From DASXMX01 sp036794395 (GTDB taxonomy: Bacteria > Planctomycetota > Phycisphaerae > Tepidisphaerales > Tepidisphaeraceae), in the NCBI GenBank assembly GCA_036794395.1, contig DAIRGS010000052.1, positions 1-31,228 of the forward strand: a stretch of 31,228 bases of DNA, in the 5' to 3' direction. Within the stretch, counting starts at the first letter, position 1, and each line of letters begins with the position of its first letter. A program made the position numbers and the translations under genes. This document shows, piece by piece, positions 1-8,380 of this stretch. The notes under the pieces are model-generated. The model was not told the DNA's origin. It did not search any database and saw nothing but the letters and a program-made list of their open reading frames with translations.

Positions 1-191
1 CGATTTGGGAACACCAATTTCCGACAGTTGGACAACCTTCTGAATTTGCCGCCAGGAAATGCCCGATTCGGCAAGTTGGTTTTCCCACATCTCACCCGGC
101 GCCGGGCGCCGGACCCGCGAGTCACCCAACCACGGGTTAGAAACCCGTGCCACTTAAATGCAATGGCGCGGAATCGCGCACGGTCATCTAA
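1..191. repeat. Dispersed MITE-like repeat, copy 1 (cut by window start)
   Basis: This stretch matches the right part of the element at 19076-19344 in the same orientation. Shared blocks include GACAGTTGGACAACCTTCTG (23-42), AAGTTGGTTTTCCCACAT (74-91), a palindromic CACGGGTTAGAAACCCGTG, and the terminal GCGCGGAATCGCGCACGG followed by TCATCTA. The left part lies outside the window. The right end overlaps the TAG stop (188-190, minus strand) of the neighbouring gene, so the repeat edge seems to supply that stop codon. No protein-coding capacity is evident. Confidence 0.7.
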
Positions 192-901
192 TGGCCGCGG
201 AAGATCAGGACGTAAGCCAGAACCGCGGCGGCGTTTACGATTGTGACGATCGCGATCTTCCCGACTAGATCCCGGACATGGTCGGGATAGGGATCGAGGG
301 GTCGATTCAACCAGCCGAGGATGCGGAAGGGGAGGGATTCGCCTTCGCTGGTTTCGTGGGCCCGGGCGGATGCGTGACTCGTTGCGGAAGCGGTTGCCGT
401 CGAGCTAAAGGCGGCGCGGCCGGAGGGGCTGGTGGCGGCGTCTTCGAGCATTTCCTGGGCCAGGGCGTCGGCGGCGCTCGGGGCGGAATCCAACTCTGAT
501 GCCGTCGCGGTCTTGATGGGAGCGGCCTGCCCAGAAGCAGTAGCGGGCGCGGAATTCTCGATCTCCAAAAAGAGCGTGCTGAGCTCGGCTTCCGGAGATG
601 GACTGGATTGAGCACCCTTAAAAGCAGGAACTGCGATCTTGGTCGGCGTAGTGGTCGGGGGCTCTAAAAGCGATGAGTGGGTCGATGCACCCGTATTTTG
701 GGCGGGGCTCGCTGCCGGTGGTGCAAATTGATCAATTGGAGCAACAACGGCCAGCTTTGATGAAGCTGGCGGCTCGTCGGCTTCGGCTAACAATCGCTCG
801 ATCTCTTCCCCGGCTAACTGCGCGAGCAGATCGTCGGTGCTCGCGGAACTGACCGGAGCGGCGGAAAGAGGATCGGGCAGGTGCATAGCGGCCTGTCCCA
901 T
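188..901 (-). CDS. Ala/Ser/Pro-rich tail-anchored membrane protein, unknown function
   Basis: A 237-residue protein that I do not recognise. Residues 1-180 are low-complexity and rich in Ala, Ser, Pro, Thr and Glu, with no signal peptide, so this part is probably disordered. A short more ordered piece (FRILGWLNRPLDPYPDHVRDLVGK) precedes one hydrophobic segment at about residues 213-234, ending in FRGH at the C-terminus. This arrangement fits a C-terminally anchored protein with its bulk in the cytoplasm (inference). A Shine-Dalgarno-like GAAGGGAG lies upstream of the ATG. The stop codon sits in the end of a dispersed repeat. An inverted repeat at 920-949 lies in the promoter region. The coding call rests on length, the ribosome-binding site and the clean terminal anchor. 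Confidence 0.7.
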   Translation of the reverse strand: MGQAAMHLPDPLSAAPVSSASTDDLLAQLAGEEIERLLAEADEPPASSKLAVVAPIDQFAPPAASPAQNTGASTHSSLLEPPTTTPTKIAVPAFKGAQSSPSPEAELSTLFLEIENSAPATASGQAAPIKTATASELDSAPSAADALAQEMLEDAATSPSGRAAFSSTATASATSHASARAHETSEGESLPFRILGWLNRPLDPYPDHVRDLVGKIAIVTIVNAAAVLAYVLIFRGH

Positions 902-919
902 GGCATACTCCCTTCACTT

Positions 920-949
920 GGCATATTGAACCTACAATTCAATATTGCC
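920..949 (-). promoter_or_regulatory. Inverted repeat, candidate operator/promoter of the tail-anchored protein gene
   Basis: The arms GGCATATTGAA (920-930) and TTCAATATTGCC (938-949) are complementary apart from one bulged base. The site lies about 20-50 bases upstream of the minus-strand ATG at 901. On the minus strand TTGGCA and AATATG, 18 bases apart, resemble a sigma-70 promoter overlapping the repeat. The function is inferred from position and symmetry only. Confidence 0.35.
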
Positions 950-1037
950 AATGGCGACTCCTTCGCCTTATCGGACATCACAAAACCCATGATAATGGAT
1001 TTTGCCCCCGGGGCAACGCGACATTGCCGTTACTCGC

Positions 1038-1781
1038 ATGCCGGCGGATAATTCTCGCGTGATCCGACGTCTGCATGCTACTCGATTATTTATCGGCAAA
1101 GTTCCCCTGGACCCCAGCCAGGCCCGCCATGCACGCGATGTGCTGCGATTGCAAAACGGCGCTGAAGTGGAAGTCTTCGATGACCACGGTGCGGTCGCGT
1201 CCGGTTTGATTTTATTGGCCGAGGACAACGCGGTTGCGGTCGAGGTGAAGCACATTGCTGAGCTGGCAGGCCCCTCCACTGGCCGGATCACCGTGGCTTC
1301 GGCCATTCCAAAGGGCGAGCGGGCGGATTGGATGGTTGAGAAGTTGAGCGAACTCGGTGTGGACGCGTTCATTCCGCTAGCCGCGGAACGGAGCGTGACG
1401 CTTCCGCAGGGCACGACCAAATTTGAGCGATGGAATCGGATTTCCACCGAATCGGCCAAGCAGTCACGCCGTCGGGGCGTGATGGCTATCGGTAAATTGA
1501 CCTCGCTCAACGACTTTCTGGAAGAATCAAATCCTGGATATGTTTTATCGACCGCAAGTGAAGTGCGCCCCCTTACAGACGTATTGGTCGAGCGCCGTGA
1601 AGCGGTGGTGCTGGCCATCGGTCCCGAAGGCGGATGGACCGAGCAGGAGCTCACGCGTTTTGCGGCCAAAGGCCATCAACAAGTCTCACTGACCTCGACC
1701 ATTCTTCGAACTGAAACAGCCGCCATTGCGGCAGCAACGGTCGCGGTGCTTTGGGCGGGAAGACACTCCCTCGCGAAGTAG
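1038..1781 (+). CDS. rsmE: 16S rRNA (uracil-1498-N3)-methyltransferase RsmE
   Basis: RsmE methylates N3 of U1498 in helix 44 of 16S rRNA, in the cytoplasm, using S-adenosylmethionine. Family motifs are present: an N-terminal PUA-like region with HARDVLRLQNG, the segment PKGERADWMVEKLSELGV, and the SPOUT-fold cofactor knot with IGPEGGW and LTSTILRTETAAIAA near the C-terminus. From the ATG at 1038 the protein is 247 residues, normal for the family. A TTG at 1002 would add 12 poorly conserved residues and is less likely. Usual neighbours such as prmA or dnaJ are absent. It converges on the secreted-protein gene that ends at 1862. Confidence 0.96.
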   Translation: MPADNSRVIRRLHATRLFIGKVPLDPSQARHARDVLRLQNGAEVEVFDDHGAVASGLILLAEDNAVAVEVKHIAELAGPSTGRITVASAIPKGERADWMVEKLSELGVDAFIPLAAERSVTLPQGTTKFERWNRISTESAKQSRRRGVMAIGKLTSLNDFLEESNPGYVLSTASEVRPLTDVLVERREAVVLAIGPEGGWTEQELTRFAAKGHQQVSLTSTILRTETAAIAAATVAVLWAGRHSLAK

Positions 1782-1797
1782 AGCCCTTCAACAACAA

Positions 1798-1830
1798 GAC
1801 GGGCACGGATGCCATGCACCCGCGCCCGTC
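1798..1830. terminator. Hairpin between converging genes, possible bidirectional terminator
   Basis: GACGGGC (1798-1804) pairs with GCCCGTC (1824-1830), and flanking CAA/TTG bases can extend the stem. It lies in the 80-base gap between the converging rsmE and 589-residue-protein genes. Neither side has a long U-tract, so it is a weak candidate. Confidence 0.4.
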
Positions 1831-1861
1831 GTTGAGTTTGAATTGCACTGACGCGCAGACG

Positions 1862-3631
1862 TTATTCAACGCCCTTTCCGGCATTGCCATTGTTCTGCAT
1901 CATTGCTTGCATGACGGCAGCGGTCATGCTTTCGACCAGGCGAGTCGGGATGAAGGCATCGACGCGAGCGGTCGAGCCATCGTTGGCCAGCGAAAAGCCG
2001 ATCGGCGGAAGATTCGGCGGGAGCTTGAACTGCACCGGGAGACCCTGCTGCTTCATCACCGCAACGGCGGTGTTCGCGATGTTATCCAACGCGATATAGA
2101 ACTCGGCGCCGCGGAGCTTGGGAAGCTGGCCGGCGACAACCTTTAAGCCATCAGACTGCCCGAGCGGATCAGCATTGCTCTTGGCCGCGGCGATCGCTTC
2201 GGCAAGCAACTTCGGGCTGACGGCCATCGTGCTGATGAAGGTGTGATCGTTGACGGCGCCCATGTTGCCCATGAGCCCGTTGGGGCCGTACAACATGGTC
2301 ATGTACTGCTGTTCCTGGGCGGCCATCGGATCTTTTTCGTCGAACTTGAAGGTCATGGTGTACGGGGTCAACTGAACGCCGTCCACGGTGGTCTGATCGC
2401 CAAACTTCATTTCGGCCTTGGTCTTCGGCGTCGAATTCATCATCGAATTCATGAAAGGCATGGCTTCCTTGGTCATGGCGACCATCTGCTTGGCATCGCC
2501 TTGCACCAGTTCAACGATCTGGAAGTAATTTTCGCCGGCTTGAGGGGCCACCATTCCGAACGACACTGACCGCATGCCCGCCAGGGACTTGCGGGCAGCT
2601 TCGATGTACTTGTCGAGGTCGTCCTTCTTCATATCCCCGGGGCTCTGCTTGAGGATGGTCGCCATTTCATTGAACAGCGACTGGGCGACTTCGGGGGTGA
2701 GGGTGGCATCGCCATACATGAGGTAAGGGCGATCGGGCAGGCCGGCCAAAAGTGACTTGTCGGAATTCTTCGCTTGAGCGACGAGCTTGCCGAGGTAGCT
2801 GTCTGATTCAAAATCGCCCATGAAAGCGGTGCCCAAGCCGACGTCATTGAGGTTGAAACTGATCGAGACGGACTTGGTGCCGTTAATCAGCTCGGCAGCG
2901 ACTTTGTCGTAAAGGGCAAACACGAATGGCGGAACTTTCACGCCTACGGGATTGTTCGGGTCGTCGAGCGCCTTTTTGATTTCAGCCCGGCCCTTGGCGT
3001 AGCCATCCTTCAGATCGGGGCGAAGCGACTTCACGTCAATGTAGATGAGGGCATCCTTGGCCGCGACTTCCTTCAGCGCCGAACCCTGAAGCTTGAAGCC
3101 ACCCGGATTGGACAGAAGGGCCTTGGTCATTGTGGAGACGATGTATTTGCCGCGATGGGTGACGAACAACTTCTCCTGATTGGCGGGGACGACCACTTCG
3201 GAGATATCGTTGCCGACGTCTTTGACGTCGGTGAAGTTGCCGAGGAAGGCCTTGTAGTCATCCACCGGAAGGACAACGACCAGAGGCGGCTCCTGCGATT
3301 TGGCATCATCGGCGGCTGGGGCGGCGCCTTCGGCCTTTTTCGGCTTGAAGAAGGCAATGGCCATATCACCATTCTTGTTCAAGCCCTGCTTGATTCCCAT
3401 TCCGGTCATAAGGGACGCGAGGGGATCGGCGAACTTGGGGTCCATCTGATCGACGCCCAACGTCTTGGCGAGCTTGGCAATCTTTGTGCTAAGACCCTGG
3501 AGGTCTTTCACTTCAAAGACGCCGGTCGCGTTGGATGGAACTTGATCCAGCGCCTGGCCCTGAACTGGCGCGACAAATGCCACGCCGACCAGGATGGCCA
3601 TGCCGGCTACAACCCGTTGCATTGATCTCAT
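1862..3631 (-). CDS. Secreted protein of unknown function, DUF3352-like
   Basis: A 589-residue protein with a clear Sec signal peptide: basic start, hydrophobic VVAGMAILVGVAFVAPV, cleavage probably after VQGQA. The mature part is a long soluble chain with no further membrane segment. It contains lines such as LDQVPSNATGVFEVKDLQ and several repeated-looking stretches about evaluating a quantity near GLPDRPYLMYGDATLT. The style resembles large DUF3352-type planctomycete periplasmic proteins, but I cannot assign a family firmly. The start is supported by AAGGAG eight bases before ATG; a second in-frame ATG lies three codons on. No catalytic motif is recognised. It is probably periplasmic and transcribed alone. 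Confidence 0.85.
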   Translation of the reverse strand: MRSMQRVVAGMAILVGVAFVAPVQGQALDQVPSNATGVFEVKDLQGLSTKIAKLAKTLGVDQMDPKFADPLASLMTGMGIKQGLNKNGDMAIAFFKPKKAEGAAPAADDAKSQEPPLVVVLPVDDYKAFLGNFTDVKDVGNDISEVVVPANQEKLFVTHRGKYIVSTMTKALLSNPGGFKLQGSALKEVAAKDALIYIDVKSLRPDLKDGYAKGRAEIKKALDDPNNPVGVKVPPFVFALYDKVAAELINGTKSVSISFNLNDVGLGTAFMGDFESDSYLGKLVAQAKNSDKSLLAGLPDRPYLMYGDATLTPEVAQSLFNEMATILKQSPGDMKKDDLDKYIEAARKSLAGMRSVSFGMVAPQAGENYFQIVELVQGDAKQMVAMTKEAMPFMNSMMNSTPKTKAEMKFGDQTTVDGVQLTPYTMTFKFDEKDPMAAQEQQYMTMLYGPNGLMGNMGAVNDHTFISTMAVSPKLLAEAIAAAKSNADPLGQSDGLKVVAGQLPKLRGAEFYIALDNIANTAVAVMKQQGLPVQFKLPPNLPPIGFSLANDGSTARVDAFIPTRLVESMTAAVMQAMMQNNGNAGKGVE

Positions 3632-4076
3632 TGCGGTCTCCTTCTCTCAATTGAGCCGGAGATCTCCCCGGCAAGGAAGTGGATGGTATCGGCCCGGCAA
3701 AGGGTTTCCAATTCTGAAATTGAGAAGTTCGTATAATCCGGTTGCGTGACAGTTCGGCGGCCGCTGGTTATTCCCTCCCCCGGTACGCCGCTTGTCGTTA
3801 CCCATAATCTCGCTGACCTCCAAGAATCGCCGCGGAAGAGGACGACCGCATTTTTGTAGGNNNNNNNNNNCCCGCCTTTCCGATCACGCCGGGCGGACAC
3901 GGGGGTCCGCCCCTACACACAATTATTCCCGACCGACCCTGCCGACTTGTGGGTAATGACAAGAGCCCACCAGGGGAGGGAAAAAGAGGGCCGCCTAAAT
4001 TGTCATCACCGGTATAATTCCCAGAGGTTTTGACTTCCCAAGTGCCCGGCGGGCGGCTGGCGGTGTACAATGGCTG
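3632..4076. other. Gene-free stretch with assembly gap and palindrome
   Basis: I find no gene here. Ten Ns occupy 3861-3870. Just right of the gap GGGCGGAC (3891-3898) pairs with GTCCGCCC (3905-3912), and TGTAGG (3855-3860) on the left pairs with CCTACA (3912-3917), so the gap lies inside a potential long hairpin that may have blocked assembly. The rest probably carries the promoters of the divergent 589-residue-protein gene and moaA. Confidence 0.6.
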
Positions 4077-5186
4077 ATGATGCGGCTGCCCGTTTTGCAC
4101 ATTCCCAGTCCCAGCCCGCACTTCGACACCGGGCCGAGATCGATTTCGGCCGTGCGGGTGTTGCGAATCAGCATTACCGATCGCTGCAATTTCCGATGCG
4201 TGTATTGCATGCCAGCCGAGGGGGTGCGGTGGTTGCCGCAGGCGGAGATATTGAGCTTCGAGGAAATTCGAGACGTTGTGCGTGCGGGGATCGAAGTTCA
4301 CGGTATTACCCGCTTTAAGCTCACGGGCGGCGAGCCGACGGTTCGGTCGGGTTTGGTTGAACTGGTGCGCATGCTTCGTGAAGTAGACGGAGTGGAAGAC
4401 CTTTCCCTGACAACAAACGGCATGCGGCTGGGTGAACTGGCCCGCCCGCTGAAGGATGCCGGTCTCGACCGCGTTACCGTGAGCATGGATTCGCTGCGCC
4501 CCGAGCAGTTCCGAAAGATCACGCGCACAGGCGATCTGGCCACCGTCGTGGCCGGTGTAGCAAGCGCGGAGGAAGCGGGGCTGGGTTTGAAGATCAACTG
4601 CGTGACCATGCGCAACGTCAACGATGATGAGCTAGTCGATTTCGCCCGGCTTTCATTGCATCGAAAGCTGACGGTTCGATTCATCGAATACATGCCCTTG
4701 GGCGATGCGGAGCTTCTTCATAACGACACACGCACGGTCGATGAATCGGAGATGGGCCCGGCCGGGGGATGCGGCGCTCAGGATCGCGGGGAGGACTCCT
4801 TGGTGCCGGAGGCCGTGGCGCGGGAGATCATCGAGCGGGAACTGGGGCCGTTGGAAGCGGTGGCCGCAGTGGATGAATCGGGGGTTGGGCCGGCTAAGGT
4901 GTTCCGCCTGTCGCGGGGGAACCCGGTTGGACGAGTCGGATTTATCAGCGCGATGTCAGCGCCGTTCTGCTCGACCTGCAACCGCCTGCGGCTTACGGCA
5001 ACAGGCGTGCTTCGGTCGTGCCTGTTTGAGGGTGGAGAGGTTGCCATTCGGGAGGTTCTTCGATCGACAGCCAATCGGAAGGAACGTCAGGAGGCGGTTG
5101 CCCAGGCGATGACGGATTGCGTGAGACTTAAGCCGGACACGCATTCGAAGCGGGGAAATGAGCAGATGAGCCGGATTGGGGGGTAA
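4077..5186 (+). CDS. moaA: GTP 3',8-cyclase MoaA (molybdenum cofactor biosynthesis)
   Basis: MoaA is a radical-SAM enzyme that converts GTP to 3',8-cyclo-7,8-dihydro-GTP, the first step of molybdopterin synthesis, in the cytoplasm. Seen here: the radical-SAM cluster motif CNFRCVYC (Cys37, 41, 44), GGEPT (84-88), the C-terminal cluster CSTCNRLRLTATGVLRSC (Cys298, 301, 315), and the terminal Gly-Gly needed in the family. An acidic, Gly-rich insertion at about 213-243 between conserved blocks makes it 369 residues, longer than the usual 320-340. Two adjacent ATGs (4077, 4080) could start it. No other moa or moe gene is in the window. It converges within 5 bases of the broken DUF5615 gene. Confidence 0.95.
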   Translation: MMRLPVLHIPSPSPHFDTGPRSISAVRVLRISITDRCNFRCVYCMPAEGVRWLPQAEILSFEEIRDVVRAGIEVHGITRFKLTGGEPTVRSGLVELVRMLREVDGVEDLSLTTNGMRLGELARPLKDAGLDRVTVSMDSLRPEQFRKITRTGDLATVVAGVASAEEAGLGLKINCVTMRNVNDDELVDFARLSLHRKLTVRFIEYMPLGDAELLHNDTRTVDESEMGPAGGCGAQDRGEDSLVPEAVAREIIERELGPLEAVAAVDESGVGPAKVFRLSRGNPVGRVGFISAMSAPFCSTCNRLRLTATGVLRSCLFEGGEVAIREVLRSTANRKERQEAVAQAMTDCVRLKPDTHSKRGNEQMSRIGG

Positions 5187-5190
5187 ACAT

Positions 5191-5516
5191 TCACCCTATT
5201 TTCAGAAACGATTGCGCATTAAGTGACTGCAAGCCGGACAAAATCGCGGGAACCAAAAACTTGAGATCGTCAATCTTGTTGGTTGGGCTGACGAGAAGGG
5301 CCACCGAGCAGGGCAAAAACTCATGAGGTTCTGCTGATGTTCATAACCGCGATCAGTTGTAAGAACGGCGTCGAATCCGTCTTGGGCCGCTTTTTTGAGC
5401 AGAGCGCCGTTTGTTGTTTCCGCCCATCCCAGATAGCCGACGGTAAACACATCATGTGGTGGCGAAAGTAAGGCCCGCAGGCCCTGAGGAAGGTTCTCGT
5501 CCAGGAGCAGCTTCAC
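5191..5516 (-). pseudogene. DUF5615 PIN-like toxin with a frameshift
   Basis: The first 66 residues match DUF5615 (Mut7-C/PIN-like) toxins: MKLLLDENLP with Asp6-Glu7, LGWAETTNGALL, and TTDRGYEHQQNL with Asp55. After that the direct reading frame becomes nonsense and stops at 5202. One frame over, the expected C-terminus continues as VALLVSPTNKIDDLKFLVPA and on to a TGA at 5191-5193. One extra base in the T-run (A-run 5315-5319 on the plus strand) would restore a 108-residue protein of normal family length. It may be a real inactivating deletion or a homopolymer sequencing error. It overlaps the upstream DUF433 gene by 4 bases (ATGA), as in an intact toxin-antitoxin operon. Confidence 0.75.
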
Positions 5517-5734
5517 TTCGTGTCAGCCGTTACAGCGGCCATCTCGGCCTGTGCGCACGACATTTCGAGTACAGCCAGAACTTGAGACCGCGACACCGTT
5601 GGAAACTCGCTGAGAAAGTAATCGACCGTATAGCCGGATTCGAGGTGATCGAATAAGGATCGAACCGGGACTCGAGTTCCGCTAAAACATGGCGTCCCAT
5701 GTATAATATCTGGATTTCGAGTGATGGGATTCAT
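5513..5734 (-). CDS. DUF433 family antitoxin
   Basis: This 73-residue protein carries the DUF433 signature: ITRNPDIIHGTPCFSGTRVPV, then LFDHLESGYTVDYFLSEFPTVSRSQVLAVLE. DUF433 proteins are small helix-turn-helix-type antitoxins commonly encoded directly before DUF5615 PIN-like toxins, which is the arrangement here with a 4-base overlap. It probably neutralises the partner and represses its own promoter (family knowledge). A TACAAT hexamer 9 bases upstream of the ATG could be a -10 element, giving a short leader. It starts 34 bases after the FeoB-associated gene on the same strand, so read-through from the feo operon is possible. Confidence 0.88.
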   Translation of the reverse strand: MNPITRNPDIIHGTPCFSGTRVPVRSLFDHLESGYTVDYFLSEFPTVSRSQVLAVLEMSCAQAEMAAVTADTK

Positions 5735-5768
5735 TTCCGTATTGTACGCGAGGTTCTTTGAAATTCTT

Positions 5769-5975
5769 CTATCTGCGTCGCTTCAGCTGATCGAGCGAGA
5801 TCATTTGCGTACGAGATTTCGTTGGCGTGTCCGTCGCGCAGCCGTGGCATGTCCCGCATCCGCCCAGGCGGCTTTTGCGGCCTTGCAGGGCGACGAAGGC
5901 CTGGCGGCCGATGATGGCGGCGCAGGCGGCAACGGCAACCAGGACGACGAGATGTTGGGTCCACATTGGCATCAT
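5769..5975 (-). CDS. FeoB-associated Cys-rich membrane protein
   Basis: A 68-residue peptide starting MMPMWTQHLVVLVAVAA. One N-terminal membrane helix (about residues 5-25) is followed by a short linker and the cysteine motif GGCGTCHGCA. This is the usual pattern of the small Cys-rich proteins encoded after feoB, thought to help ferrous-iron transport at the inner membrane. The start is fixed by an ATGA overlap with the feoB stop (5972-5974), so it is translationally coupled. A longer reading frame begins further upstream inside feoB but its extra residues are shadow sequence. Confidence 0.88.
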   Translation of the reverse strand: MMPMWTQHLVVLVAVAACAAIIGRQAFVALQGRKSRLGGCGTCHGCATDTPTKSRTQMISLDQLKRRR

Positions 5976-8278
5976 GTCAGCACTTTTGAGCCGAGTTGAA
6001 AGACGACCAAACATACTACGTAGGCAAGGGCGTTCATGTAGACGAGCATGAAGACGGGCCAGCCCCATCCGCCGGTTTCGCGGCGGACGATCGCGAAGGT
6101 GCTCATGCACTGCATCGCCAGGACGAACCAGATCAAGAGACTTATGGCGACCAGGGGAGTCCAGACGGGCTGGCCGGCATTTGGGCCGGTGGTGTAATGG
6201 TCGGCGCGCATGGCTTCTGCGAGCTTTGCGTCTTTATCGTCGCCGACGCTGTAAACGATCCCCATTGAGCTGACGAATACTTCGCGAGCAGCAAAGGCGC
6301 TGACCAATCCGACCCCCATCTTCCAATCGAAGCCAAGTGGGCGGATGGCGGGTTCGAGGAATTTGCCGAGGCGACCGGCGCAGCTGTAGCGGGCTTTGGC
6401 GGCCTTCACGGCGTTTTCAACGGCAGCGCTAATATCACCTTCGGAAGGCTTTTCGACCTGGCCATACCAATATAGGGAGGACGTTAAGGCCGGGTCGATC
6501 AATTGTGAATTTTCGAGTTGAGCGCGGGTCTGGCTTTCGATCTGGCGGACCTGTGTGTCGGGAAGCTGGGGGTAATAGGCGAGCGCCCAGAGGATGACGC
6601 TGAGGCAGAAAATGGTTGTGCCGGCCTTGGTGAGGAAGGCGCGGGTGTTGGTCCAGACCTGGCGGGCGACCTGGGACCATTGGGGGACTTTGTAGCTGGG
6701 CAGTTCGAGAATGAAGCTTGTGGCCGGCCCTTTGGTGAGGGTGCGCTTGAAGACAAAGGCGGTGGCGACGGCGGCAACGATTCCGAGCGCGTAGCAGGCA
6801 AGCATGATTCCGGCCTGCACCAAGGGCGAATATGCGACGAAGAATGCACCGATTAAAAGCGTGTACACCGGTAAGCGGGCACTGCAACTCATGAACGGCG
6901 CGACCATGATGGTTGCGAGGCGCTCGCGGCGGTTTTCGATCGTGCGGGCGGCCATGATGCCGGGGATGGCACATGCAAAGCTGCTGAGCAAGGGGATGAA
7001 GCTTTTGCCGTGCAGTCCGACCTTGGACAGCAGGCGGTCCATGAGGAAGGCGGCGCGGGCGAGGTAGCCGGAATCTTCGAGGATGGCCAGAAACAGAAAA
7101 AGCATCGCGATCTGGGGCACGAACACGACGACGGTGCCGACGCCTTTGAAGATGCCATCGCGGATGAGAGCCCGGATGGGGCCTTCGCCCATGTGGCCGG
7201 AGACGAGTTGGCCGAGGGCGTCGATGCCGCTCTGGATGGCTTCCATCATGGGCTTGGCCAGCCAGAACAGGGACACGAACAGCAGACTCATGATCCCGGC
7301 GAAGATGAGCAGGCCCCAAACCTTGTGGCAGAGGATGATGTCGACGCGCTCGGTGAGATTCTTAGCGGGCCGGGCGTAGGACAGGGTTTGGAGTTTCGAG
7401 GGCGGCCGCGGAGCGTCGGTGACCACGCGGCTGACGACCGTTTCGATCCATTGATAATGCGCTTCGACGTCCGCCTGCATGGGGTCGATGCCCAATTGCT
7501 TCAGGCGATCGGTAGCGGAATGGAGAAGCGAGGATACGGGTTCCTGGGCAACGATGGGGCGGATGTCGGCGGCGTGATCGCCAATGAGCAGGCGCTCGGC
7601 GATAGCGCGGCATCGGTCCATGGGACGGGGCGAATCTTCTTCGCTGCCGAGGATTGCCAGGCCCCCGCCGACCAGGACAAGCTCTTCTCGCATGGCGTCG
7701 GGGAGCGCCCACTGAGGCATTGGCGCGACGACTGCGCGATTCACGGCGGCCTTCAATTCGGCAATGCCTTTACCCTTGGACCCCACGATGGGAATCACCG
7801 GAACGCCCAGTTCCCGCTCGAGTTTCTCGGCCGATACGTTTATGTGGCGACGCTCGGCGACGTCCATCATGTTCAGCGCGACAACCAGCGGGCGGCCCAG
7901 CTCTATGAGCTGGCTGACCAGGTACAGATTGCGCTGCAAATTGCTGGCATCGACGACAACGATGACGACGTCCGGGCGTTTCACATCCGTCCGAATTCCG
8001 CGGAGGACTTCCATCGCGACTTGTTCATCGGGGGAGCGGCTGATGAGGCTGTAGGTGCCGGGCAGATCGATGATGTCGCACCAGCGGCCATCGGGCAGCT
8101 TGCAGCGGCCGATTTTTTTTTCGACGGTTACGCCGGGATAGTTGGCGACTTTCTGGCGCAGGCCGGTGAGGGCGTTGAAGATGGTTGTCTTGCCGCTGTT
8201 GGGATTACCGGCCAGCGCAACGATCAATGCGTCGGAGGCTGAAACGCGATCGGGTGTGGTGGTGCAGTGCGACGACAT
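5972..8278 (-). CDS. feoB: Ferrous iron transport protein B, FeoB
   Basis: FeoB is the inner-membrane Fe(II) transporter with a cytosolic G-protein domain. The G domain is at residues 18-180: GNPNSGKT (G1, 24-31), a switch-I region around NYPGVTVEKK, DLPG (G3, 71-74), NMMD (G4, 136-139), and a G5-like GSKGKG. A helical guanine-dissociation-inhibitor-like spacer follows, then the membrane core with two Gate-type repeats, including IPLLSSFACAIPGIMAARTIENRRERLATIMVAPFMSCSARLPVY (quoted in part as ACAIPGIMAARTI and MSCSARLPVY) and REVFVSSMGIVYSV. At 768 residues it is full length. feoA lies upstream, separated by a hairpin, and the Cys-rich peptide overlaps the stop. Confidence 0.97.
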   Translation of the reverse strand: MSSHCTTTPDRVSASDALIVALAGNPNSGKTTIFNALTGLRQKVANYPGVTVEKKIGRCKLPDGRWCDIIDLPGTYSLISRSPDEQVAMEVLRGIRTDVKRPDVVIVVVDASNLQRNLYLVSQLIELGRPLVVALNMMDVAERRHINVSAEKLERELGVPVIPIVGSKGKGIAELKAAVNRAVVAPMPQWALPDAMREELVLVGGGLAILGSEEDSPRPMDRCRAIAERLLIGDHAADIRPIVAQEPVSSLLHSATDRLKQLGIDPMQADVEAHYQWIETVVSRVVTDAPRPPSKLQTLSYARPAKNLTERVDIILCHKVWGLLIFAGIMSLLFVSLFWLAKPMMEAIQSGIDALGQLVSGHMGEGPIRALIRDGIFKGVGTVVVFVPQIAMLFLFLAILEDSGYLARAAFLMDRLLSKVGLHGKSFIPLLSSFACAIPGIMAARTIENRRERLATIMVAPFMSCSARLPVYTLLIGAFFVAYSPLVQAGIMLACYALGIVAAVATAFVFKRTLTKGPATSFILELPSYKVPQWSQVARQVWTNTRAFLTKAGTTIFCLSVILWALAYYPQLPDTQVRQIESQTRAQLENSQLIDPALTSSLYWYGQVEKPSEGDISAAVENAVKAAKARYSCAGRLGKFLEPAIRPLGFDWKMGVGLVSAFAAREVFVSSMGIVYSVGDDKDAKLAEAMRADHYTTGPNAGQPVWTPLVAISLLIWFVLAMQCMSTFAIVRRETGGWGWPVFMLVYMNALAYVVCLVVFQLGSKVLT

Positions 8279-8295
8279 TGCTTCTTCGAAAACGA

Positions 8296-8350
8296 AAAGA
8301 CGTAAAACGTAATGAGCGATTCGATTGCCCGAGTTACGTTTTACGTCTTT
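8296..8350. repeat. Perfect 17-bp stem hairpin between feoA and feoB
   Basis: AAAGACGTAAAACGTAA (8296-8312) and TTACGTTTTACGTCTTT (8334-8350) are exact reverse complements around a 21-base loop. It lies in the 102-base feoA-feoB spacer on the minus-strand transcript. It may attenuate or process the feoA-feoB message, or be a small palindromic repeat. The stem is AT-rich and lacks a following U-run, so a classical terminator is not clear. Confidence 0.6.
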
Positions 8351-8380
8351 ACGCTTTGGCGCCTTAGGCGGCGTCTCGGG

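Noticed and set aside
7010..8242. 410-residue plus-strand reading frame
   Set aside because: It is antisense to feoB, whose motifs are unmistakable; the frame is open owing to high GC and codon structure.
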